From: Cryptomeria japonica
Taxonomy: Eukaryota; Streptophyta; Pinopsida; Cupressales; Cupressaceae
NCBI RefSeq assembly: GCF_030272615.1
Contig: NC_081409.1
Coordinates: 873,264,626-873,328,625, forward strand
Reading direction: 5' to 3'
DNA: 64,000 nucleotides
A program made the translations under genes and the position numbers. How positions within the stretch are numbered: the stretch's first letter is position 1; each line of letters starts with the position of its first letter. Below the pieces are notes generated by a model. It saw only the letters and a list, made by a program, of their open reading frames with translations, had not been told where the DNA came from and made no database searches. Shown here piece by piece: positions 13,980-25,022 of the stretch.

Positions 13980-16900
13980 ATGGTTGAAACCCGCCTTCAA
14001 AAATCTAGGAGAATAGCTAAAGAAGCTCAAGAATCTGCAAACATGAGTTCTTATGAGTATGACAATGATCTATTCTACAATCCTGAGCACACTACATTAC
14101 CAGACATGAATGTTTATAGACACAATCCAAATGTGGAAAGCGCAAATACTATAAACAATGCTACACACAATGACACTGTGGACAACTCTTCAAGACTATC
14201 AGCAGACATACAAGAATCTATAATGGATCCTCAATTCAATAGATTGGTTGAAGAGATAATGAGGAGAGATCGTCAATACTTTTTAAACATGATGGCACAA
14301 AGTGGAGCTAAAATACCGCATGATTTTGAATTATCTCAACTTATGGAAAGTCGACCTTCACAACAAGCTCAACCCAACATGGATCAAAGGAGACCAAATA
14401 GTGGAGGAAATAGAGGACCGAATATGATGCCTGAGTCACCATCAGTTTTGCTTCAGAAACCAGCAATCCCACATACACAAGCTCAAACATATGATACTTA
14501 CATTCAAAGACCATCATGGAGGCCTTATGCCCAAACACATGCTCAAGGTATGGATCAATCAAGACAAGTGGATACTCAAGGACATCCTCAAAATTTTGAC
14601 ACAAGGAAACCTCATGTCAAAATTGGGGGCAACACAATGGAAAATGAAAGGCCTATTGAATATGGTTTATACACACAAAACAGATATAGGGTTCCTCAAC
14701 AAGAAGTTATGCCAAGTGCTCCATACATGTCGCAACAATATAGACCTCCATATGGACATGTCTACGATCAGTATCATCCATACATGCAACAAGCTCCTCC
14801 TCAAATGGGTGTTTCAAACATGGGGTATGCTACAAGAAATCAATCTCCTCCCAAAAATAATTTGGAGCAACAAATTAGAGATCTACAAAAGAAAGTGGAG
14901 GACATGAGTACATCCAAACCTACATACACTATGAGAGATATATGCCCTTATCCCTTCGATAAGAGCATTCCAATGCCTCCATTTCCTCCACACTTTGTAA
15001 CACCAAAGTTTGACAAATATAGAGGGAGAGGAGACCCCAAGGCACACATAAGACAATTCTTCACAGCTTGCATTGAGGTAGCGGCAGAAGAAACATACTT
15101 GATGAGGTTGTTCCCATAGAGCTTAGGAGATCAGGCTATGGAATGGTTTTCTCAATTACCTCCCGGTATTAAGTCATGGGGCAACTTAGCAGAGGCATTC
15201 ATTCAGCATTTCTCTTACAACATTGAAACAGATGTCTCAGTTACTACCTTGTGCAATACGAAACAAAAGGAAGGAGAATCTTTCGCAACATTTTTACAGA
15301 GATGGAGAAACTTAGCTAGCAGATGCTCTTGTGAGATCCCGCAAAAACAAATGGTGGAGATGTTCACACAAAATGTTAACAAGGCTATTGGCTATGATCT
15401 CAGAAAAGCTTGTTTTTCTACATTCAAGGATGTCATTGAAAAGGGCCTAGCAATAGAAAAGGTCTTAATTGAACAAGGAGTTATCAAGCTATTCAAAGAA
15501 AACAAAGAGGACTTCAAAGGAAAGGACAAACCAAAATATTGGAACAAGAATAAGAACACAGTTAATGATGGTGTTGTTGATGCCAACACAGTGAGACCCA
15601 AGGTCGTCTTTTCTGGATCAAGTTCTACCAACAATCAAGTGAACAATCAAACAACTTCTAAACCACGAAGGAAGTACACTCCATTGGGAGAACCACTTGA
15701 ATCAGTATTCAAAAAGCTTGTAGCAAACAAAGTGATCACGGTCCCAGATTTTCCTCCATATGAACCAAAGGTAAAACCGAATTGGTGGAATGATGATGAA
15801 TTTTGCGAATTTCATAAGAGCAAGGGTCATAAGACAAGTAATTGCCATCGATTGAAAAACATTGTACAAGATCTCATTGACAGAGGAGATATTGAGATTG
15901 AGGGACATTCATCTAACCAAGAGCATGAGGTGTTTAAGGAACCATTCCCAAAACATGACAAAGGAAAAGGCAAAGTCACAGATGATCAAGCCAATTACAC
16001 CAGAGCACCTTACAATTATGATTCTACCATCAATCACATCTCAATGGACAATCATATTTCTACCATTACTATCAAAAATAAAAATCCTGAGAATTCTTCT
16101 CAAAGACCCAAAATTGTCCTAAAAGGTGTGGGATCTTCGTCCGCATCTACCTCTGAATGTCATGTTACAACCCGTCGAGGTAAGATCACATTGCCAGGAT
16201 GCTCTACTAAGAATACCAATTTTTCATCTACTAAGCCTGAGTACGACCTTGTAGAGAAATTAGGGAAAACACCCGCACTCATCTCTATTCTTGAGCTCTT
16301 ACGTATATCTCCTGCACATAAAGCTATCCTTGATAAAACCTTGAGAGATACTGCTGTCCCTACTGATCTGAACGTGGACCATTTTCAAGCCATGGTGGGA
16401 TACCTTTCCATTCCACATTCCCTTACGTTCACAGAAGCCGATGACGCCTCCATAAGTCAGCCTCATAATGCACCTTTACACGTTGAAGCCTTCATACATA
16501 AACACCGAATAAAGCGAGTCTTGATAGATGGAGGAGCAGGTCTTAACATTTGTACCTTGAGTACCATAAGACAATTGGGATATTCTGACAAAGTTGTGAA
16601 TTCTACAAACAAAATTACCATCAAGGCATATGATGATGAAGAGCGCTCATCCAAAGGCACAGTCACCTTGCCTCTTAGAGCTGGGCCAGTTACAAAGGAT
16701 TTGGTTTGTCAAGTACTTGATCTGGATCTCACATACAACATATTGCTAGGGCATCCATGGATTCATGAGATGAGAGCAATACCATCTACATATCATCGAT
16801 GTATCAAGTTTCCACACAATGGAGTTGAAGTGACCGTCAAAGCGGATCCAAATCCATTCATCTATTGCAACAATCTACAACCTAGATCAGAAATAACAAT

Positions 16901-18080
16901 CCCAGTCAATCGCGAAGCTATTCCTTCATCGGCATATGTGGATCCTGAATCCTAAAAAGCTTCTACATCAAAACAGGCAGAGCTAAAAGAAGACAAGTTC
17001 AAGATTAAAGACATGGGATGTGGTGAGTATATCTTTCATGTTGATCAACTCCCACAGTCTCCTAAGACATTCAATCGACAAGAACAATCTACAAGCAATA
17101 TGCAAGACCAAGGAATTGTGTGTGAACCACCTAGTGTTGTGGCTACTAAGTCCGAATGCAAATCTCCTCCAGCGGTGCAAGCAGCTCTTGATATCAATAG
17201 TCCTAAGAGTGGTTCCAGTGAAGAATCTATTGAGCATATCGCCAACCCTCTTGACAACTCACATAGCTTTACCATATCATCCACTCATTCCATTTCCACT
17301 CCACTTCCAAACTTGGATCAACAAGAATTACAAAAGCCCTTACTCATTGGGGATCACAAATCAAGCTTTGAAAAGAAAAATCTAAAAGTAAAAACTAAAG
17401 AAAAGTCCTTTAGTCCAAATCAAAATCAAAAGCTATTGGACTCTGCAAAAATCAAATTCAAGGATAAAAATCCTATGAAAGAAAAAGAGCAAGAGTTGAT
17501 ATCCCCTAATATCAAAATAACAGGGGGCAAAAATTCTACAATTGCTAGTCAAAAAGCATACTTGTTGATCCTAAGTCTCCATCATGCTATCTTACTTTCA
17601 CTTCTTTTCACAATCATAAGCCTTCATAACTCATCCACTTGTTCCACACATCCTTTTCCTTCTGGTGATACATCAGGGACCTTTAATGGAGCTTCCTCGA
17701 AGGACTTTGTTATCAGGGATGCCCGAACTTCTTCAGGTGACACGCATATGGGCCTGTGTAGTCCACACACTAGTAATTCTATCTCAATTCCTTTATCAAG
17801 GAAGACAGTCACTCGAGCTACACATCATTCGCTCAAGGAACAATGCAGTTACAACCACAAAGTCAAGCCTCGCGCATTTGAGGTAGGTGACTTAGTACTC
17901 AGAGAGAACCCCAAGAATCAGCAAGACAGAGATAAGAAGGGCAAGTTCGAACCAAACTGGCTTGGTCCTTACATCATCACAATGCTATATGGATCTGGGG
18001 CATATCAGCTCTCAACTACAGAAGGGGAATCTTTGGAGGATCCTATCAACAACATGCACCTTCGCAGGTTCTACACATAA
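13980..18080 (+). pseudogene. Gypsy gag-protease joined to integrase C-terminus, two in-frame stops
   Basis: One reading frame runs from ATG 13980 to TAA 18080 (1366 codons), broken by TAG at 15117-15119 and TAA at 16953-16955. Residues ~1-320 are a Gln/Pro/Met-rich gag N-terminus. Residues ~320-520 are the retrotransposon gag core (QAMEWFSQLPPGIKSW, FIQHFSYN), and the first stop lies inside it. A zinc-finger-like CEFHKSKGHKTSNCHRL follows near 610. The protease-like region has VLIDGGAGLNIC near 847-858 and NILLGHPWIH near 920; the active-site triad reads DGG rather than D-S/T-G. After the second stop comes a low-complexity linker, then an integrase C-terminal domain (FEVGDLVLRE, KGKFEPNWLGPY, HLRRFY, ~1298-1366). 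Reverse transcriptase, RNase H and the integrase core (~700 residues) are absent, apparently by internal deletion. It would act in cytoplasmic virus-like particles if translated. Confidence 0.88.
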
Positions 18081-19345
18081 GCTCTTCGGAACATCCTAAT
18101 TCAAAAATACAAAAAAAATCAAAAATTTTCAAAAATACAAAAAAAATTATAAAACAAAAAAATCGTTACTTGGTGAAAACCTGGCAAACAGGCGCCTTGT
18201 GACAACAAAAAAATTGAAAAATCGAGAAAAGTAAAGAGAAATAATTTCGTCCAACGGTGAAAACCACTTCGGTGGTGCCTTGGGCAAGTACCATGGTGAA
18301 AACTGGGTCACCAGCGCCATGCGTAGAGACTTTGCTCCTCTCTCCTTCAGGATTCTCTTTCATCTTTCACTTTGCACACACTCACAACCTATTCATTCAC
18401 AATAAACTTAACCATTCCCATCATGGTTTGTTATTGATCTACCTAAGATTGGTTAGCCATCCATAACCCTCCCTTTTCACTCCCTTTCCATCCATAATAA
18501 ATCAGATCCTATCTGTGACTAAGGCAAATCCTACGTCTAGTGATGGGTGTGGAACTGAGAACATCACATGTTTCGAGGAGTACAGTTTCTTCCAGTTTCC
18601 TTCAAGTCTATCCGCGCACAATCCACAATAAAGCAACATTTGCATCGCAGATCCACAATAAAGTTTCATCTTCTCCGCAATAAAGTATTAGTTTCATGGA
18701 TTCAGTCAGTTTCAAATGAGACACAGCAGCAACAATGAGCTTCAACAAAATCAAATCTTTCAACAGACTCAAACAACATATGGTTCAGTGCTATCTATCC
18801 TTTTTGTGAAAGTGAACATTGTGACCACAATCGAATAAGACTTAAACAAGTGACAAGAGACACTAAACTTGAGGACTACAGTGGATGTTGGTGTCGAGTC
18901 TTGGTTTTCTTTTGATTTCATCTTTTTTGGTGACATGTCTTTTAGCTTTTCCAGGATGTCTTTGACTAGAGATTCTATCTCCAGGATGTCTTTGACTAGA
19001 AAGGCGAGGATGGGGTATCGTCACCTATTTGCATTTGTTGTCTGTCGATTGTCTTTTAGTAATGCTATGACTTGTCCAAGGATATGAGGACACTGTGAGT
19101 CTAGTATGAACTGGGGCATTCCTTGTTTGTGACTGTCTTATCTCCATGCAAACAGGTACACTGACTTTCTAGGCCGAACAAATGCCTCGATTGTCATAAC
19201 CTATTCTGCCATAATAAAGCTCAATGATGATAACGCACAAGAAGCTCTTTCATGTTCATATCTTCTATCTTCCATCCCCCTTTCTTGATTGACTTCCATT
19301 GTCCTTCTCGAGTCCGCGTAGCCCGCTATCATATGACTAAGTATA
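18081..19345 (+). other. 3' non-coding region of the gypsy element, first part
   Basis: It starts with A-rich low-complexity sequence (18100-18165), then repeated tggtgaaaac phrases (near 18171, 18260 and 18292). No sense or antisense domain was recognised. A short direct repeat (ccaggatgtctttgactaga) occurs at about 18952 and 18981. Confidence 0.55.
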
Positions 19346-19690
19346 ATGACACACCAAAAATATTTGCATTTCATATAGTTACATCTGCATCACCACATAT
19401 AAGCATTTCATACATACATATAGATATCACAATTGCATCACATCCTGCATACAACACATGTTAGCACATCTTACATTTTCATTATGTAAATAATCATTTG
19501 CATTATCATATTCATTTGCATTACATACATTCACATTTGCATCATGCATCACATATACAACATAAAAGAACAAAAATATTGCATTGCATCATGTACATAT
19601 TTGCATCCATATCATAAGCATCCATATCATAAAACATGTATCACATAAGAACATTTCATCACATAAGGTACACATGCATATAGCTGCCGC
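19346..19690. repeat. Degenerate CAT/TTGCAT-rich low-complexity tract
   Basis: Dense, irregular reiteration of atttgcat, catcaca and catacata over ~340 bp within the element's 3' region. No coding potential. Confidence 0.7.
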
Positions 19691-19829
19691 AAAAATGGAT
19701 CATCTCTCATATATAATCAAAAGTGTCATGATACAATGATGTTAAAAGAATCATATGGCTACAAAATCACCCGCAGGTGTCTACAATACAAAAATGGTAC
19801 AATACTGATACATAGGGAGCCCTCTAAGG

Positions 19830-20852
19830 CTATGATGAACTCCCTCCCTCGGAGCCTCCTGGCCTCGACGGAGTTTGAGCCCTATAAGGACCCACCCCAA
19901 GATCAACTCTCCTAGCCCCTGTGTCCCCTGCAGCCACCCCTCGTGTCGTCCTATCCAGACAGAGGAACCCACTGATAACTCCTGTCAACACTATTGGTAG
20001 TGCTAATCCTGTCCATGTCATGGTATCCCATGCCACATGTCCCACCCTCATCCCTAGTCCTGGATCCTAGAACACTCATCTCAGTGCATCCCTATCTCCG
20101 TCTCGATCATAGGGTACTAACTCCCCATCGATCGGTATCCGTAGAATCCTATATACATCCTCCAAGGTGACTGTCATCTCACCCATCAGCAAATGCAAAC
20201 TACAAGTCTCTGAGTGCCATCTCTCAACCAACGCAGTCAACAATCCCATGTTCACCCGAAACTCAGGCACATACAAAATGTATCTCAATCCCATAACCTC
20301 AATCGCAGCTCAGTCCTCGGCTGTCAACTCAGGTCGCAACCTCTGAGTCGATGGGAATCTCTCCCGTGACTCCAGCATCGGCAAGTACTCGTGCAATCAA
20401 GCAAATCAAATCATGTCAGTCATAGTGACACTCACTGTTCATCATAAAGTGTTGCTATCTATCCTAGTAGTACTCCCTGATCATCACAAAGTACTACATG
20501 TGTGACACTCACTGTTCATCACAAAGTGTTACTCACATTTGCACTCTCTGTTCATCACAAAGTGCTGCTCATATTTTAGTACTCCCTGTTCATCACAAAG
20601 TACTTTATCTTGGTACTCACTGTTCATCACAAAGTGCCTTGATCTATCTTAGTCTTCCCTAGAGGACCTTCTTGAGTGTATCCTCTCAGCAGCTTATCCA
20701 ATCGATAGCGTATGTTCATCACAGAACTGCCGATTTGACCTGGAAGACATAAATGCGCATTTATTACATTACCTAGTATGAATTAATGACAATAATAAAT
20801 GCATCAAAGTACGAGGAAGTTTTGTGGTACTCACCGGCTCTCCTGCCTCCAT
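19830..20852 (-). pseudogene. Antisense plant-mobile-domain (PMD) gene, broken, with a likely intron
   Basis: On the strand opposite to gag, the frame from ~20403 to 19830 encodes a PMD-like protein: LPMLESRERF, then RYILYVPEFRVNMGLLTAL, then the hallmark GEMTVTLEDVYRIL and PIDGELVPYD, then VGHVAWDTMTWTGLALP. Three in-frame stops break it: TGA at 20310-20312, TGA at 20076-20078 and TAG at 20067-20069. Each can be explained by one C-to-T change (CGA, CGA, CAG). Upstream, ATG at 20852-20850 opens a six-codon exon (MEAGEP) ending at a good donor (CCG|GTGAGT, 20835/20834). The proposed ~430-bp intron contains a minisatellite and ends at an AG near 20404. PMD proteins are known as host genes (MAIN/MAIL) and as passengers of gypsy and Mutator-like elements. 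The role in the element is unknown, and the splice model is inference. Confidence 0.75.
20425..20640. repeat. Minisatellite inside the proposed PMD intron
   Basis: About six units of ~35-45 bp share actc[a/c]ctgttcatcacaaag followed by tg or tac and a variable spacer. They lie between the proposed splice donor at 20834 and acceptor near 20404. Confidence 0.8.
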
Positions 20853-21225
20853 TGGCCTCTAGAATCGGCGAACACGGTCGAATCTGTGAACAAAAGCCAT
20901 CGCTGCTGATTGTTGCTGCTTTATTTTCGCTTTGCACTAAGCTCTTGTGACGGTGTAGATGACAATAAGGATGTATTTTCCCCCGTGGTCTATCTTATAG
21001 ACTGCCCTAGCTCTCATTTCCCGAGTCAGTCTTCCTTATCCCATGACTTTGTCACTTTATCTGATCAGTCCATTCTATCCCGTCTTTCTTATCGAGAGAT
21101 TGTCTGCAATCTTTTCAGACATTTTCATCCAATCTCTCGAGGGGGCATATAATTCCCATCTTGGGGCAACTCTGTATCAGTTCATCTTATCTTCTTTGAA
21201 ACAACGCGACAAGCCGCATTGTCTC
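20853..21225. other. Gypsy 3' region between PMD start and polypurine tract
   Basis: Sequence of mixed composition with no recognisable domain on either strand. It could hold the antisense PMD promoter and, on the sense strand, the end of the retrotransposon transcript; neither could be shown. Confidence 0.45.
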
Positions 21226-21239
21226 AAAGAGGGGCAAAA
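21226..21239 (+). promoter_or_regulatory. Polypurine tract
   Basis: AAAGAGGGGCAAAA ends directly before the 3' LTR. This is the expected position for the plus-strand priming site. Confidence 0.85.
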
Positions 21240-22011
21240 TGTAGACACCCAAAATTGTCATGTCTAATTAAATAAATATTTTATTTATTTAATTATCTAA
21301 GCCTAATTCTTCTATTAATTAAATAAATTTTTATTTATTTAATTAATTCATTTATCCTCTTCTAGCCTTATTTCTCATTTAAATAAATACATTTATTTAT
21401 TTAAATTATCCCTTTCTTAAATTAAATAAATATTTTATTTATTTAATTGTCCTACTTCTTCTATTAATTAAATAAATCTTTATTTATTTAATTAATTCAT
21501 TATCTTTTTCTACACATGACACATGTCATTCATCTCTTAATTCATACACTACCTACCCCTTTCATTATTTTACTATTTCTTTTACCTACCCTCTAATCCT
21601 AGCCGACCTCTCTTTTTACACCTCTCAATCTTAACCCTCCATTTCTTATTGTGTCTTCTATTTAGGGAGATGCTTTCTTCATTGTCAAACCCTAATGATT
21701 TTTCATGCAACCTGGCTACACTATGATCCTACTTGTAACCACATTCCGTTCTTTGTTGAGCTCTTGTGCATACAAAAATCTGAGAGCAAGCATATCAAAC
21801 AAGATCAATGGAGATAGGAAGAATGGAGATCAAAACCCTATTGGACATGTGATGGTATAATCTTTGTTATTTTGAGTTATTTTGCATTGTCTTAGGTTAT
21901 CTTCATATGTTATGGTGGATCTTTGTTCATTGTTAGGCTAGGGTTTGGTGGTTGAATCCATTTTAGTCTTTCAATATTGTTGTTATTTGTTATCCATTTT
22001 CACCATATACA
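21240..22011 (+). repeat. 3' LTR of the gypsy element
   Basis: 772 bp, the same length as the 5' LTR, with three C/T differences seen and no indels. It is followed by the second GGGAT. Confidence 0.95.
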
Positions 22012-22016
22012 GGGAT

Positions 22017-24187
22017 CAATACCTTTATCTCCATTAATTTTAAAATCAACCAAAATTCTTCCAATGGAGATAAGTGGAATCATTTCATTAATTCACTAAT
22101 TAGGGGAAGAGCAACGGTTACCATTAATCTTTCAATAACTTATCACTTCATCCACATCCAACCTCCCAATTACTAACTTTAAAAAAAAACAAATAATAAA
22201 AAAAAAATCACTAATAAATTACACATGTACCAATAGCCTCTGATTTTTAGCTTTTTTGGACCATAATTGGCTCATTTGTGCACTTTTATTGGTACCTATA
22301 GCACATGACTCTATGTGCATTTTGTGAAAATGTATTGGTGATTTTAAGTGCATGGTTATTGGGGCATCTTTAAACAAATATCAAGTGACACTTTCAAAAG
22401 TGAACTTTTTGACCCTTGCATGCATAATGGATCCTACAATGTGTATCGCTACTACATAGAAGCAAAACAATAGCTATCAGTAGTTAAGTCGTATTCAAAG
22501 ACCACAAAAACAATTACATCAAAATCCAATGTACCATTTAGAATTTGTGAGTGCATGAAGTTAGATATAATGGCTACTGGTACACTTCCCCTATCTTCTT
22601 CCTCAAATGTTAATTAAATATTTTTTATTATTTAATTACTTTGTCATCGTTGGTAGTTAATTCAAGTAATCTTATTTATTATTCTAATTTATAAGAGTGA
22701 AGTAATTATTTTAATTATTTAATGGACTAATATTCACGCATAGTTGAATGAATTTTTAAATTTATTTAGGTATTCACATTTTCCCTTTCTTTTGAAAATA
22801 AATAAAATATTAAAGGAGATGGAGTGTGTGCGAGGAGAAGGGGAGGTTAGGGTTGTAGGTGAAGACATAGCGGAGGAAGACGATGGTGATCTAGATGAAG
22901 CGGTGGTGGATGTGGGATGGGTCATGACTTTGTTTCCTTCCTCATTTCCATTTTTGGCTCTTCTTTTTGGTGGCTTGGCTGGAGTGGGGGTCATGCTAGA
23001 GCGAGGATTTTTTTTGAGAATGGTGATATTTTGGTAAGTGATGGTGACGACCTCTCTCCTTGGGTTGTTTGGGTAGATTCTCAGTTGTTCTTTCTTTCCT
23101 CATGCATTTTCCACACATGGGTTGGAGGGCGTTCTATTTTCCATGACTCTATGTAGTTATCCTTCTCTATGGTTAGGGTTTTTGGTGCTAGATCTTGATA
23201 CTCTATTGTTCCTATCTGGTTCATTTTTTCAGGTTTCAGATCTTTGGATTTTTCCATATTTATCTTGGGTTTTTCTCGTGCTTCTCCTATGGAGTTGATT
23301 TCCTTTCCTATGGAGGTGGATAGGATTGTGATAGAAAAATATAGAGTTTGGGTGGCTTTTCAACATCCATCTTTATTTTCTGTGGCTATCATGTTGAAAG
23401 TGTCTTCTATTGAGGCGAAGACATCCTTTGTGGGAAGAGATGGGTGTTCTTGTCCTGAGGCTTTGTTTTTGGGCAATGTCTTCTCTAGTTTTGGGATACT
23501 TTTATTTTGGCCTCTCCTTCAGTCGAGTCCTTTCTTTTGTCCCCCTATTGAGGTGGGGGTTGATTCTCTAGATATGGAGAGGTGGCTCTTCCCTATGAGG
23601 GGCATGTTCCTATTGTGTGAACCCTCTATTCTCTCCTTGCTTGTTCCTTGGTTAGGATTTCTTTGGCTCTTCTTGCCAATTCTCATGGATCTCTAATCAA
23701 GGTAGTGTTCTCTCCTATTGAGTTGGAGAGGTTGCATGTTTTTTGGGTTGATTTTGAGTTGTTTGGGAAGTTGATCTTCTTTTCTTCTAATCCTATTGAG
23801 ATCGAGAGATGGTGTGAGGGAATTCTTTGGTTGTTGCTTCTATTCTTTTTGTTGTTTGAGGGAGCCTATCAAAACCATCATGGTATGCTCTACAGAAGGT
23901 TTTGGGTTCCTTGTCAAAACCCCATGTCCCAAAATTCACCTTCAGGATGATATTTTGTTGTCTCGTCCTTGATTGGTTGTGGGATCCTTGTAAAATCCAC
24001 TCTTTCAGGTTGTGAGAGCCTTGTAAAACCCACTCTCAAGGTGGAGGGAGCCTAGAAAAACCCTCTATATTTTGTTTCTCTCAGGGATAGGCTAGATGCT
24101 AGCAGTTTTATAGGGGCCCAATTTGACCATTCAAGTTTTGTTGTTTTTAGCAACCTAGAAATTCTATTACTAGTTATGGGAGCCCAG
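22017..24187. other. Unrecognised repetitive sequence left of the Copia relic
   Basis: The longest frame, 23244-23696 (150 codons), is hydrophobic and has no domain I know. From about 23860 a degenerate motif of the type ggagcctNNNaaaacc recurs (near 23860, 23908, 23978, 24008 and 24045). Similar phrases reappear right of the Copia relic (27960-28070), so that relic probably sits inside this older repeat. Confidence 0.45.
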
Positions 24188-24683
24188 TGTGAGATTTTGC
24201 CAAGATCTAGAGTCAATGGAAAGCACAAATAAGAGAGAACAAAACAGATGATAGGAATAAACTGTATTCTATCAAAATGAGACTGAATAATTGGATCATC
24301 AATAATTGTTGTTACATACAATTAATATGATCCTTGATATATAGGCAAGACAATATGGATATGTGAGCACACAAACATGACATGTGGCTCAATAAGAAAC
24401 AAGGGTAGGTAGAAAATAGGTGTGGTAGGTAGGAGAAACAATATAATATTCTACATGAGGTGGATCACCCACTGAAGGTGGAATTATCACTCCACAATAA
24501 GTGGATATGATAAAGTAGTAATAAGATCAACACCAAAAAATGTAGAAATTCTCCTACACACACTATCCCAATGTGGTACAAACTCCAAAGTGTCTCATAC
24601 CCAAACTACTATGAAATGCATTTCCTAATTAAACTTAATTAAAGTATAATAATATCCATGATGAATAATTATTTACACCAATA
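24188..24683 (-). repeat. 3' LTR of the gag-only Copia (copy A)
   Basis: ~496 bp; the minus-strand start has become TATTGGTG where the 5' copy has TGTTGGTG. The left end (CA) is set at tgtgagattttgcc by pattern only. Copy B of the duplication starts inside this LTR at the equivalent of 24382. Confidence 0.65.
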
Positions 24684-25022
24684 CCCCCCCTTACTTGTGC
24701 AACTTAGGGAAATGCACTTAAGTCTACAATGCAAAAATGTAACATGGGTCCTGGCTACTAGGCCATGTTAGGTACCCATGTACAAATGCAAATGCATGCA
24801 AACCAACGCAATGAAATCTCTCATAAAGTAGGGAAAGAGAGAAAATCCCAATGGGAAAAAACCTCCCTCCCAAAAAGAGAAATGAAAACCATATACACAA
24901 AAATCTCATAGAAGTATGTGAGGAACAAAACCCCATGTGAAGAAAAATTCCCCCCCATATGAGAGAAGAAGAGAAGCTAAGAATCCCCCCCTTAATGTAG
25001 AATCTGCACCAATGATAGAAGC

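Larger units (their letters stand above)
10837..22016 (+). mobile_element. Young non-autonomous Ty3/gypsy element (Tat-like) with perfect TSD
   Basis: The element proper is 10842-22011 (11,170 bp). Two 772-bp LTRs begin TGTAGACACCC and end ATATACA. They are flanked by a perfect 5-bp target duplication GGGAT (10837-10841 and 22012-22016). Inside, in order, are a PBS-like site, a 2.4-kb leader, a gag-protease frame, an integrase C-terminal tail, a 3.2-kb 3' region with an antisense PMD pseudogene, and a polypurine tract. Reverse transcriptase, RNase H and the integrase core are missing, so it cannot replicate alone. By eye the LTRs differ at three C/T sites in 772 bp, indicating recent insertion and therefore help in trans. 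The gag type and the antisense extra ORF downstream of pol both suggest the Tat branch (inference from known features of that branch). Confidence 0.93.

Noticed and set aside
15117-15119. Programmed readthrough at the gag TAG
   Set aside because: It lies inside the conserved gag core, not at the gag-pol border, so a nonsense mutation is more likely.
23244-23696. 150-codon hydrophobic frame
   Set aside because: T-rich strand gives Phe/Leu/Ser runs. No domain, signal or neighbour supports a gene.
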